Assembly: GCA_032718475.1 (NCBI GenBank)
Contig: JAUCBJ010000933.1
Span: 1-64,000, forward strand
Length of the DNA stretch: 64,000 bases
Origin: Nemertoderma westbladi
Lineage: Eukaryota > Xenacoelomorpha > Nemertodermatida > Nemertodermatidae
Reading direction: 5' to 3'
Numbering within the stretch: position 1 is the first letter of the stretch; each line of letters begins with the position of its first letter. Both the position numbers and the translations under genes were made by a program. Shown in pieces: positions 12,681 through 23,399 of the stretch. Below the pieces are notes generated by a model, which worked only from the letters and a program-made list of their open reading frames with translations, was not told where the DNA came from and searched no databases.

Positions 12681-13219
12681 GACAGGACCACATTTTGTGG
12701 TGTTTTTAGATACAGTAATTGGTCATTTTACAATGTTTTTCGGTAAACAGAGTGGTTTAATTAATAATAATGCAATGCAGTATATATTTAATTAATGATA
12801 AATGCAAAATGAAAATTATATTTCGGCATTAATTATATTACAGCATTTTCAACATCACTTTTAATGGAAATTAATTATTTTATAGTATAAGATATAAATA
12901 ATTATACTTTAAGATTATACAGCTGTAATCCCCATACCTCATTCCATTATAGTTTTTAATTAGTTCAATTAGATTTGCTTTACGAAATGTGTTTTTAATG
13001 GATCTAAACGTAATTAAGTTATCAAAATGCATTCCATCACTCTATACTTCCAGCTCCATCATTCCTTGGCATACTTGCTATTGCCTATTTAGTTCGGAAC
13101 CAGTCCAATCATTTCACCATTACTTGGCAACGGGTAATTTTTTTTTTTTTTTTTTAATGTACACCCCCTTTCGGGGTAAAATTGAAATGCACAGATAATA
13201 TTTATAAATTTGCACTACG
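12681..13219. other. AT-rich non-coding region
   Basis: No gene recognised. It contains a 16-base T run near 13,139 followed by cccctttcggggt, a small stem-loop-like phrase. Confidence 0.45.
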
Positions 13220-13564
13220 TTGCACGATATTAATAAATCTCCACAGATATTTAAACCAAACATTGTTCTGGAATACCGATTGTTCAGGCGCGAACGGGAG
13301 GATAACTTTATTGCGGAGGGCTTCAGTAACGGACCAGGATTCACTAGCTCTACATGGAAGGCACCCGGTCAGAAATACCATTCGTTAGTCATGCGCACAA
13401 CGGCCCATGGTTTCCACCACAAGTTGTGTTGCAACCGCCAGCCCTTCCACACACGATCGCCACAGTGTGTGTGTAGTTTCTGTGCGCTCTCCTGCGAGGA
13501 CCGCTACCATTTACTCACGTGTACTTCGACCCCACCCTTGTCCCAGCGAGCCAATCTGCCATAA
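13220..13564 (+). pseudogene. Unrecognised frame with a zinc-knuckle-like end
   Basis: A frame of about 114 codons with no upstream ATG (its first in-frame ATG is near 13,391). Toward the end it reads CSFCALSCEDRYHLLTC, a C-x2-C-x8-H-x3-C pattern of the kind found near the C-terminus of some non-LTR reverse transcriptases. Downstream, two related phrases (gaccggccttttaataaa near 13,597 and gaccgcccttttaataaa near 13,720) suggest a duplicated 3' end. The best guess is a transposon remnant; there is too little to assign a family. Confidence 0.25.
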
Positions 13565-14229
13565 CATAATTTTCATATTTTATCTCGAAGTTTACTGACC
13601 GGCCTTTTAATAAATAAATAAACTCATTATTAAGTCACAAACTCGTTGCCTTTTATAGAAATACCATGTCCTCCCCGCCAGCACACGCCCATTTTATTTG
13701 TAGTAATTTTAATTTCATTGACCGCCCTTTTAATAAACAAATAAAGCTCATATTTTGTAGTTAACAGTTATATTTAGGCCTTTTAAAATTACATTCATTC
13801 ATAATATAATTCCAGCATATATATACCGGTAAATTAAATATTCGATAGTTATTAATGTAGTGCAAATTTATAAATATTATCGGCAACGGGTAATTAAATC
13901 TATAAGACATGAGGCAGGCACTACTGTGTAACTAATAAGCCAGCTTGCTTTATCTCGCAAAATGATTGGCTGAGTATTTTTTTAATCGTGATTCTGTAGA
14001 ATAATTACTGTAGCTAAATAAATTCGTTGTGGTGTTGACATGGTAAAGTAATATTTCAGTATCAATACTATCGGTATAAGGTAAGTTTTATAATTTTTAC
14101 AAATTGGGTTTCCTCCACATATAAAAATATATTACCTTTAAAACACAAATTTCCTGTTAATACCTGTGCCTTTCATTAATCCTATGTGCTCCTTTGGGTT
14201 GTTGGAGTGGTGCAGATTAAGAGGGCGGT
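13565..14229. other. AT-rich non-coding region
   Basis: No gene. It includes the two related ccttttaataaa..aaataaa phrases noted for the preceding frame. Confidence 0.45.
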
Positions 14230-16327
14230 TGAAGCGAGGGGGGAACTTTATACAGTAGAAGTTCAAAACCGCTTTGAAGCACTTCAGTCAATGGATGAAG
14301 ACCAATCCACCGATTCAATATACCAGAATATAATAACAGCCCACAAGGAATCAGCTAAGAGGCATATCCCCCAGAAACCTAAACGAAAACAGTATGTGCC
14401 ATGGCAAAACTCTGAGGTTACTTGTAAGAGAGAAGATCTTAAGATAGCCTACAAAGTTAAAACCGAACAACCAACAACCGAAAACATTAACAAGGTTGAG
14501 AAAGCTAAGCACGATCTTAAATTGGCCTACAACATCAGCCAGGAAAAGTACATACAGGATAAAACTGAAGCAATTACAACTGCTCACATACAGCAACAAT
14601 CAAGACTTACCTGGCAAACTGTAAATGAGGTATCTGGTCGGAAAAGTTGTGCAAAGGGGCGCCTCAAAGCCGATAGTCCTGAAGAACGTGTTGGGAAGTG
14701 GAAAAATCACTTCAGCAACTTGCTTGGGCAGCCACCAAACATCGAGGTCAGACCTACAAGGAAAATATATGACAAGACACTACCTATAGAAACATGGGAC
14801 TTCACACCTGCCGAACTCTAAAGAAGCATTAAAAGCATGTCCAATAATAAAGCGAGTGGATTAGATGAAATCCCAGCGGAGGTATGGAAAACCGGAGTGC
14901 TAAATAGACCATTATTGAATGTTTGCAACCGGATGTTAAAAGGGGAAAAGCCACCACCAATTTGGACTAAAGAGGTCAACTAAAGCCTCTCCCCAAGAAA
15001 GGAGACCTCGGCATACCAACAAACTATCGTGGGATCTGTCTGCTTGTGGTAGCTGCCAAAATATACAATAAAATGATTCTATATAGGATTAGGCCTCACA
15101 TAGAGAAACTACTGCGTAAGAGCCAAAACGGATTTCGACCAAGTAGATCAACAATAGCTCAGATACTTGCACTACGGAGACTGTTTGAAGGAATCAAGTC
15201 AAAGAATCTCCCCGCAGTCATGACTTTTGTGGACTTCAAGAAGGCATTCGACTCCATCCATAGAGGTAAAATGCTTGAAATCCTAAGAGCTTATGGAATA
15301 CCAGAAGTAATTGTTGCTGGCATTGGATTGCTATATTGTGACACAGAAGCGCAGGTACTCTCACCAGATGGTGAAACTGAGTTTTTCTCAATCCTGGCTG
15401 GCGTACTGCAAGGTGACACATTAGCACCATTACTATTTGTAATTGTGCTGGATTACGCAATGAGGACGGCCACAAAGGGTGAAGATCTGGGATTCACACT
15501 TCAAGAACGCAGAAGTAGTAGATATCCGGCAACTACAGTCACAGACACCGACTTTGCGGATGACATCGCCCTGCTCTCTAATACGCTAGCAGATGCACAG
15601 CTTCTACTAAATAAAGTGGAGAGGGCTGCTAAGGAGGTTGGATTGCATATAAATGCTACCAAGACCGAATTCATGACCTTTAATGTTGATGGACACTTGA
15701 CAACCATTGATAATAATCAACTAAGGCAGGTTGATGACTTCCAGTACCTTGGATCATGGATAGAGAGTAGCAAAAAGGACATAGAAGTTAGGAAAGCAAA
15801 GGCTAGGGTAGCTCTATCAAAAATGGATACCATCTGGAAATCAGATCTCTCCAGGCACCTGAAGAGCAAGTTCATTCGAGCCACAGTGGAAAGTGTATTT
15901 TTATACGGGGGTGAGACCTGGACACTGACTAAATCACTTGAACAACGAATTGATGGTTGCTACACAAGACTACTAAGGGCAGCCCTAAACATCAGCTGGA
16001 GACAACACATGACAAACGCCGAGCTTTATGGTACAATACCACCTGTATCAACCACCCTCCGTGAACGCAGATTAAGATTCAGTGGGCACTGCTGGCGAAG
16101 TAAAGACGAGGTCATACCAGATCTACTTCTCTGGCAACCAACTCATGGAAAGCGTAGTCGTGGACGACCTGCCATAATATATCAACTTGAAAGGGATACT
16201 GAGCTTGGGAGAAACGAAATTGCGACAACTATGGAGAATCGGGAAGCCTGGAAGGATCTCATTTCCACTGTCCGAGTTCGCTCGACCTAGTAGTACTGTA
16301 GTAGTAGTGAAGCGAGGGGGGAACTTT
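14230..16327 (+). pseudogene. 5'-truncated RTE-like LINE with 20-bp target duplication
   Basis: A broken non-LTR retrotransposon on the plus strand. The reverse transcriptase part (about 15,046-16,290) shows NGFRPSRST, FVDFKKAFDSI, VLQGDTLAPLLF, the catalytic FADD and the thumb-side motif INATKTEFMTFN. It ends with the RRLRFSGHCWR and HGKRSRGRP motifs typical of RTE-type LINEs. The N-terminal part (14,250-14,821, NRFEAL motif) is the linker before the RT domain. Two lesions break it: an in-frame TAA at about 14,819 and a 2-base insertion near 14,975 that shifts the frame. The same 20 bases (tgaagcgaggggggaacttt) stand at 14,230-14,249 and 16,308-16,327 and mark the insertion. The 5' end, with the endonuclease, is missing. 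The 3' end is a short tagtag-rich tail, as in RTE elements, and not poly-A. Confidence 0.88.
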
Positions 16328-16694
16328 CCTCTCTTATTTTATTTATTCTTTTTGGCGGTTTGGTTAAGTTTCTTATTTATTTATTTAAATTTCGTAAGTA
16401 CCGATTTTGGGATAGAATTGCTAAATTTTAATCTGTATCTGATAACTGAGCCTCTTCCTGCGCGAAGGCCCCACGAACGTATCAATTAACGCCTATTACA
16501 GAAGTAGATATAATATGATGATTGATACCTGATTTACGATACCGGAGCAGTGTATAGGCCTACTGTATATGCTATCCTAATGCAAATCCATGCAACTCAA
16601 AAATTATAGTTTTGAGAAAAATCAATCTAAAATTAACGGATCTGCACGAAAACATGTGAATGTCTGTGTGATCATTTTCAACTACTGCTGCTAC
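16328..16694. other. AT-rich non-coding region
   Basis: No gene. Around 16,455-16,480 the phrase gcgcgaaggccccacgaacg resembles one end of the inverted-repeat element at 59.3-59.9 kb. Confidence 0.4.
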
Positions 16695-16887
16695 TACTAC
16701 TAGGTCGAGCTAACTCGGACAGTGGAAATGAGATCCTTCCAGGCTTCCCGATTCTCCATAGTTGTCGCAATTTCGTTTCTCCCAAGTTCAGTATCCCTTT
16801 CAAGTTGATTTATATATGTTATGGCCGGTCGTCCACGACTACGCTTTCCATGAGTTGGTTGCCAGAGAAGTAGATCTGGTATGACCT
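16695..16887 (-). repeat. 3'-end fragment of the RTE-like LINE, inverted
   Basis: This matches, in reverse complement, the last ~190 bases of the LINE at 14,250-16,307 (the stretch encoding LLLWQPTHGKRSRGRP to the end). It is a dead 3' stub with its end facing the full copy, typical of severe 5' truncation. Confidence 0.85.
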
Positions 16888-17350
16888 GATATCATCATAC
16901 CAATGATACCAATTACCAATATCTCATTTTCGTCAATTTTCGAGTTACATGAATTTGCCTAAGCCTAATGTCTTTAAGGACGCCAGTGTACAGCCTGTAC
17001 AGTAGTTAAAGTACAATAATACAGTAACTGTGGTTATCGAAATATGATATCTTGCTTTATATGTAATTAGGACCAGAGTGTCCTAAAAGAGTGGCTCCAA
17101 AACAAGTACCGCTATTTCACTATGAATTTACAAGTTTTTGGGGTTTTTTGCTGTAATTCGTAGGATCGATCGGGGAGGTTCTGCATATAAATCCAAGGAT
17201 ACAATTTTTCACGCCCATGTGAAGAATTTCACTTTTCGGTCGACTTTTTATTGGAATTTATATATGACGATTTTTTATTTTTTTTAATTTATCCTTATTA
17301 AGTGTTTTATAGCGCTTATTTATGTCTTATAACCTGTACATATACTAATT

Positions 17351-17390
17351 TGTTTATTGTTTTGGTTAGATTCAGCCCTTCTGTAACCTG
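17351..17390 (-). repeat. Copy of the dispersed module
   Basis: Reverse-complement copy: gtttattgttttggttaga, then ctgtaacctg. It is truncated at the ggagcagg side. Confidence 0.7.
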
Positions 17391-17458
17391 TTTTTTTTGG
17401 TGAATACGTGGTATTCTTTACTTGGGGGTAACTGCAAAATGAAATATAACGGCACGGG

Positions 17459-17699
17459 AGAAAGTTGGAGAAGAAAATAACAAAGTTGGAGAAGATGTTC
17501 ACTTTCAGATATTTAGACATCTAGTGACACCTACACTGGGGAGCTGTAGACGACTCTGCGACTCCATACAGATACATCCCATGCTGTAGTAGATACCTAC
17601 CAAGTATCAGTCTAAACGGGTTGTAAATACTGAAATAACAAAGTTGGAGAAGATGTTCTCTTTCCGACATTTCGCCCCCTAGCGGCAGCAATTCTTTTA
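17459..17699. repeat. Diverged direct repeat of a short phrase
   Basis: The phrase aacaaagttggagaagatgtt followed by ctttc..acattt..c occurs at about 17,479 and 17,637. No coding potential is visible. Confidence 0.4.
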
Positions 17700-17943
17700 G
17701 GTAAGCTAGTAGAATTAGGATTTCATAGCACTTCAATTAATATGATTAATAGTTTTCTCTATCCACGATATCAACGCACTAAAGCAAATGGTGTTTTCTC
17801 CACTTGGCAACTCGTACCTAGAGGAATTTCACAGGGGACCATTCTAGGGCCAATATTGTTTGTAATTTATGTAAATTCCATAGCAAATATACCGGATATA
17901 CACTTGATACAGTACGCAGATGATACACTTATATACTGTACAA
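17700..17943 (+). pseudogene. CR1/Jockey-like LINE reverse transcriptase, part 1
   Basis: This encodes the middle of a non-LTR reverse transcriptase: SFLYPRYQRTK, the PRGISQGTILGPILFVIYVN block and the catalytic YADD. It stops where an antisense solo LTR has inserted. The last six bases (gtacaa, 17,938-17,943) are repeated on the other side of that LTR. Part 2 begins at 19,179, and part 3 lies beyond the 16.8-kb element. The upstream part of the LINE is absent or unrecognisable. Confidence 0.85.
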
Positions 17944-19178
17944 TGTTCGCGCTTTCAGACCTTTAGCAGTTTAACCTGCCAATTTTAGGTGTCCTCTTGT
18001 TTATAAATCGACTTTAGCCTATAACAATTATTTAATGCACATGAAGTAACATTAGCCGAAGCCAGTCTATGCGCGATCATTCACCCACAGTTAAGGGAGA
18101 CTGGATTCGGATGCTTTGACCTTATTGCGTTGCAGACCTACTGTATTATTCGATTGATTGTTACTATATAATCTCTGACAATATTATTCACTTTCAGGGA
18201 AATATTAACAGTTCCTTTAGGACGTGGCGCTTTAAGTATAAAACAGAGTTATGACTTATACTAAACACAACGAGATGGCTAATGATTTTCGTAAATAGCG
18301 CATTCTTTAGGAGATGCTTTATTATCTGTCACACTACTGCACACGACTTCACACTGCTGCACACTGATCTGCCGACCGTCACTGAATTTAACCATATATA
18401 AGGAGGATAGCAACTGACACATGTAGGGATTATGAAATAGCATTTAATTCACACTAAAACCACTGTAATGTAAGTCGCAATTGCTACCGGTAACCGGTCC
18501 CTCTAACCTTTAGTAGTCAAGAAGATTGGGGGTTTTATGATTATTTATCGATATTCTCCAAATATAACATATCCATCAACATATAACCATTAATAACAGA
18601 CAGTAAACATAAGTAAAACAATGCGGTGATAGTCAGCCAGTATCGGTAATACAGGTACCGCAGGTGCCAAGTGACCAGTTGTTATGGTTAGTTGCACAGT
18701 GCAGTAGGGCCAGGTGTTATTCAGACAGTCCAGTAGTATCATCAGGCCAGTCAGATAATAGATTTACGTTCTTGTAATCAAAGCCGTCTAATGTTGGCCA
18801 AAGTCTGAAACTTCTAACACAGAAGTACAGAAGAATTTCCAAGCAGTTGTTCTCGCTCAGAAAGGTAAACAAAGACCGTAGTGCATTGCGCGGTTTCCCG
18901 TAGGTCTCTGTGCAAGATAAAATGAAAATCGCTCTGATTGGTCGAGCGAGCCGAACAAAGAAAGTTCCACATCGACAGTAAATCAGTTGACAGATTTCGT
19001 CATCTGAACTACACTCTATTTAGAGTATTTGGCGTATTGCGGCATAAAATGGCTTGTTATGTCCGCTAAAACACCTACAGGGTACATTGCGGAGAAAATG
19101 GCTTGTTATGTCCGCTAAAACAACTAAACAGTTCATTGCGGAGAAAAATGACTGGTTATATCCGCAAAAGCTTTTACA
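17944..19178 (-). mobile_element. Solo LTR of the BEL/Pao family, antisense
   Basis: In reverse complement it starts tgtaaaagcttttg and ends gaaagcgcgaaca, exactly like the LTRs of the full element at 19,938-36,783. It is 1,235 bp long against 1,210. The half after the putative TATA/start region is clearly alike (taaagcgccacgtcctaaag, gaatgatcgcgca), while the U3 half is different and holds three ~50-bp tandem units. The target duplication gtacaa flanks it at 17,938-17,943 and 19,179-19,184. No internal region is left, so recombination between two LTRs removed it. It interrupts the reverse transcriptase frame of the surrounding LINE. Confidence 0.93.
19036..19178 (-). repeat. Three ~50-bp tandem units in the solo LTR U3
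   Basis: The phrase attgcgg..aaaatggct is repeated at 19,036, 19,086 and 19,135. It lies at the U3 outer end, where enhancer repeats often sit in LTRs. The LTRs of the complete element lack it. Confidence 0.75.
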
Positions 19179-19937
19179 GTACAAATAAGGATCCTCTAAA
19201 AGCATCACAAACCTTAGAAAAACACATTCTCACACTTGAAGAAATATTTTCAGACCTAAAACTAAAATTGAACAATAAAAAAACCGAATTCATGCTTATA
19301 AGCCCGCATTCTAGAACGCCTGATATAGAGGAGATTGTCTTAAAAATTAATCCGAATACGATAATTAACCAATCCAAATCAATTAAATATTTAGGTATAC
19401 TAATAGACAACAGAATGGAATGGAGGGAACACATCAACGATATAAAACATAAAATGACACATGCAATCTCCGGACTACGACAGATAAAAGGACATTTACC
19501 ACTCAAATCTAAACTTACTATATACAAGGCGACAGTCCTACCTTATCATAACTATTGCTGCGAGGTCCTAATTTCAATACAAAACAGTTACGGTGCAAAG
19601 GGAATACTTTACGGGTTAGAAAAAATACAAAATTACGGCTTAAGGGTAGTGTATAGCAAGAAAAACAAGGACATGACAGGAACCGAAATACGAAAGAAAG
19701 CAAAACTTCCTACACTGACAGCTCTACGAGAATACTTTGTATTAAAATTTTACTACAAATATATATTTAATCTAAGTACACCATTTAAGAAACTACAACT
19801 ACCATTTCTTTAATACTATAAGAACAAACGCATACTTAATAAATCCCAGAACACATAATATTAAAATACCAACTACTAGGAACAACTACGGATTTAAAAG
19901 TTTAATTGTCAGTGCTACAAAAATCTGGAACGCATCT
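19179..19937 (+). pseudogene. CR1/Jockey-like LINE reverse transcriptase, part 2
   Basis: This continues the reverse transcriptase of part 1 in the same reading frame once the solo LTR and one gtacaa copy are discounted. It shows LKLNNKKTEFMLI, the SIKYLGILIDNRMEWREHI block and the C-terminal domain typical of CR1/Jockey LINEs. There is a frame break near 19,812. It stops at catct (19,933-19,937), which is the target duplication of the large BEL/Pao element. Confidence 0.87.
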
Positions 19938-20689
19938 TGTAAAAGCTTTTGTGGGATAACTGATTCGTTTGCCTTGCTAACCAGTTCCCCCCCAGTCGCT
20001 GAATACTCTAAAAGGGGATCTATAACTCGAATAGCGCAAGCTACCAGCTTATTGGCTGATTTGCTGTACGCAGGTATCTGGGCTCTGTTTAATCGGCCAA
20101 CCAGCCTAGAAAGGTTGCGTCATAGCCTTGTTTTTGTATCTCCCAATAGAATTTGAGTTAGCCTTGATTTTGACCTATCACAGAGCTACTGAACTGAAAT
20201 TTTCCTATCTCACTGCTCTTTCTCTGTGTTGAACGGGAGCTTCGTGGAATAAGGGTAGTTGGTATCCTCGTATAGAGTAGTAGTCACGAGTTTTTCAAAG
20301 CCACGAAAGAACGGCTTTGTAGTGTTTTGTGCTTTCTGCTTTTTAGCTCAACACTAGTAGGTTTAATTATAAGGACATATATCCTTTAACTGCAACTGTA
20401 CACGGCTTTTAATAACTGCTGACACACGGCTTTTAATAACTGCTGAAACTGCTAAAAATTACCTGCTCAATCAATACTGTATACTGCTATTTGTTGTCGG
20501 TTATTCATTATATTGGTTGATGAATTATTATATTGGAATAACGAGAAATAACCCCGAAAACCCAATATTCTTGATATACCGAAGGTAAGAGAGAAAAGTT
20601 ACCTATAACGATTGTGACTTATGTTAAAGTGGTTTGAAGTGAATCTAATGTTATTTGATAGACCCTACATGAGTCAGTCTGTGTTCCTT

Positions 20690-20712
20690 TTATATGTGAC
20701 TAAAATCAGTGA
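20690..20712 (+). promoter_or_regulatory. Candidate LTR core promoter
   Basis: The block ttatatgtg..taaaatcagtga is one of the few U3/R stretches shared with the diverged solo LTR (there cttatatatgg..taaattcagtga, near 18,369-18,402 on minus). It combines a TATA-like sequence with a tcagt initiator-like sequence. The spacing is shorter than in a standard TATA-Inr pair, so the exact start is uncertain. Confidence 0.45.
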
Positions 20713-20859
20713 AGATTGGCAGATTAGTGTGCAGTATTGTGCAGCATTGTGTACGAGTGAGTCTGTTAAAGAAGCATTTCCTAAAGAATGCGCCATATAT
20801 GTGAATTATAATTAAGCCATATCGTTGTGAGTAGTTTAAGTCATAACTCTGTTTATATA

Positions 20860-20865
20860 AATAAA
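20860..20865 (+). terminator. LTR polyadenylation signal
   Basis: An aataaa hexamer sits directly before the well conserved agcgccacgtcctaaag. The same hexamer lies in the 3' LTR near 36,496, where it would end the transcript. Confidence 0.55.
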
Positions 20866-21163
20866 GCGCCACGTCCTAAAGGAACTGTTAATATTCCCTA
20901 AGGTGAATAATATTGTCAGAGATTATATAATACTGTCAGTCGAATAATACATTAGGCTTACATAGCAATAAAATTAAACCGTCAAACCCAATCTCCCGGG
21001 AATATCCAGCGGGTGAATGATCGCGCACAGATTGGTTTCGACTAGTGTAGTGAATCAAATACTTGTCATAGGCTAAAAAGCGATTTAATATCTAGAAGAC
21101 ATCTTAATTTGGCGGATTAAACTGCCAAAGGTCTGAAAGCGCGAACATTAAAGGATATAGCTT

Positions 21164-21186
21164 CTTTATTGCAGTAAGCAATAAAG
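21164..21186 (+). other. Hairpin just after the 5' LTR
   Basis: A 9-bp perfect stem (ctttattgc / gcaataaag) with a 5-base loop lies 16 bases after the LTR, where primer-binding or packaging signals usually sit. Its role is inference. Confidence 0.4.
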
Positions 21187-21350
21187 TTGAAAGTACCGGT
21201 CAACCAGTAAACCTGAACCGGTACATCTGTAGGTCAGTAGGCCCAACTGCCAGAACCGGTACTGCCGTAGGTCCGTAGGTCCAACTGCCAGAACCGGTAC
21301 TTCTGTAGGTCCGTAGGCCTAGCTGTCCTAACCGGTACTTCCGTATAAGT
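21185..21350 (+). repeat. Three ~50-bp tandem units in the leader
   Basis: Three units share the phrase aaccggtac followed by tgtaggtc and gtaggcc/gtaggtcc. They are rich in the accggt palindrome. Confidence 0.6.
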
Positions 21351-21504
21351 ACACTAGTATTATTCGATTTGATTGTTGCATACCGGTAGGCTGTTAAGGG
21401 ATTAGGGATTGATCACCCCTTATTCCTTTATATGGTTTACTTATTTCTGTCAAGTTTTATTTATTTGTAAGCCAGTATTGAACAGAAGGCGTGTAAACCT
21501 GATC

Positions 21505-22080
21505 AGATTGTACAGACGATTTGTAGGCTGAGCTGTTGTCTGATTGCTGTTAAGTCCGAACGAATTGCAGTGTGTGTAGATCACCTGTCCGATTAAGTAC
21601 GGTTAGGAAGTAGGGGCAGCGAATGCTGTAAGGTAAACCCCCAACTAAAGAATAAGTCGTACTACTGGGTTAGAACGCATACTCCCTAATCATTTCGGAG
21701 TCTGCATGTCCTGTAGTTTATTTAGGCTTGAGAGTAGTCTGCCATCGTTTAGTCTGTACTTTGTTTGTGTAAGTCTGTACGGGTAGCGTATAATTTTATT
21801 TAGATAATTTGTAGGCTGGATAGTTGTCTGGCTGTTGTTAGGTCTGAACGGATTGCAGCGTGTGTAGATCACTTGTCCGATAAAGAACGGTTAGGAAGTA
21901 GGGGCAGCGAATGCTGTAAGGTAAACCCCCAATTAAAGAATAAGTCGTACTACTGGGATAGAACGCATACTACCTAATTATTTCGGAGTCTGCATATACC
22001 GTAGTTTGTTTAGGCTTGATAGTAGTCTGTCAGTGTTCGGTCTGCATTTTGTTTGAGTAGTTTGTACGCGTAGCGTAATA
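21505..22080 (+). repeat. 288-bp duplicated block in the leader
   Basis: Two head-to-tail copies with a period of 288 bases. Shared phrases include aggggcagcgaatgctgtaa and gaataagtcgtactactggg. No long frame is present. The stretch from 22,081 to 23,399 is AT-rich, with a second 'accggtatt' repeat cluster, and holds no gene. Confidence 0.8.
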
Positions 22081-23399
22081 TTTATTATTCAGAGTTTATG
22101 CGATTATTCGCAACATTCATATTCCCCAAGTTTGTTCCTACAGTAATTGTGTTTGTTATACATACCGCTATAGTTAAATTAACCCCGGTACTACACGGGC
22201 TGCTTGGCGTAGGTAAAGACTGGTGATTTTGTGCATCGGTCACTCCAGCAGATGCCGTGGTTCTTTTAGCTGTTCAAGTATATTTAACTACTGATTATCT
22301 GTTGTACAAGTACTCGTACCTAATTTAGGGTTTAGTGTACAGTGCTTTCCGAGAGTAATTAGTGTAGGCATTATATTTGTGTTGTAAAGTGGTTGATAGG
22401 CACGTTCGATTAGCTCTATTAACTTCTAGGTAGGAACACTCCGTGATACATAACGTAGAACCTATAGCGATACGGCTATAGGTCGTCAGGCGGTGGTATT
22501 TTTCTATCTGGACAACGCAGTGTATTTACTACTACGTATTATTTTCAAATACCGTAGAACCCTGTCCGTTGTAATAACCAGATTTCTAACCCTTTGTTAG
22601 GCTGGTTTGTAGACTTCTTGTAAAATTACCCTAAAAATTCGTATTTTTGTGTTTTTTGTAAATTTTTGTGTTTATTTAGAGATTGTAATCTCACCCGAAT
22701 TGTACGTAATTTGTAGTATTAAGTAACTTAGGTAAATTAGAATTATTTGTTTTAGTGTCCTATAAGTAACACTTCACTGAAAGCGCACCGCTTTGTGTAG
22801 TGATTACTCCCCAGAAATAATAACATTTATTTCAAACATTGACAAAACCCATTAAAGGGTATATATATATTATAAATCAATTCAAAAGATTTATAAATAG
22901 TAGGCCTACCATACAACCATTAGGTCTCCATATCAGTTGGTCTACTGCTCAAATAGCGGTAATAAAGTAAGTAAAGTAACCAAGTAACCCTAAAAATTCA
23001 GAAATTCAATTATTTAAAATAATTGATATACCGGTATTTACGATAGGCCTATTATCTTTATTTCTATAAATTTAGGCTGAAATTATACCGGTACTTGTAA
23101 TTAATTCTAGTCCAGAATTATATACTACAAAACTGTAAGCTGTATACTGGTATTCCCGATAGGCCTATTATATATTTATATATATTTGTGCTAAAATTAT
23201 ACCGGTATTCTGTGATAAACCTAGTCTGTAATAATCGTTATATATACTATAAGCATACCGGTATTCTAATATATTATATATATCACGCTACACTGAGTAG
23301 CAGTATCGGTAATTAATTACTAGGCTAGCAGTTAATACTGAATTACTAGACTTGCTCAGACTGTAATACAGCAGTAGACATTCAACTGTATACATAAAC

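Larger units (their letters stand above)
19938..21147 (+). repeat. 5' LTR of the BEL/Pao element
   Basis: It is 1,210 bp, begins tgtaaaagctttt and ends gcgcgaaca, and is nearly identical to the 3' LTR. A TATA/start-like block is at 20,690-20,712 and a polyadenylation signal at 20,860, giving a plausible U3-R-U5 order. Confidence 0.96.

Noticed and set aside
20581-20590. Donor-like aaggtaaga in the LTR as the main retroelement splice donor
   Set aside because: It lies upstream of the probable start block at 20,690, so it would normally not be in the transcript.
20621-20815. 64-codon frame in both LTRs of the BEL/Pao element
   Set aside because: It is present twice only because the LTRs are identical. 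The diverged solo LTR does not keep the frame, so it is not under selection.
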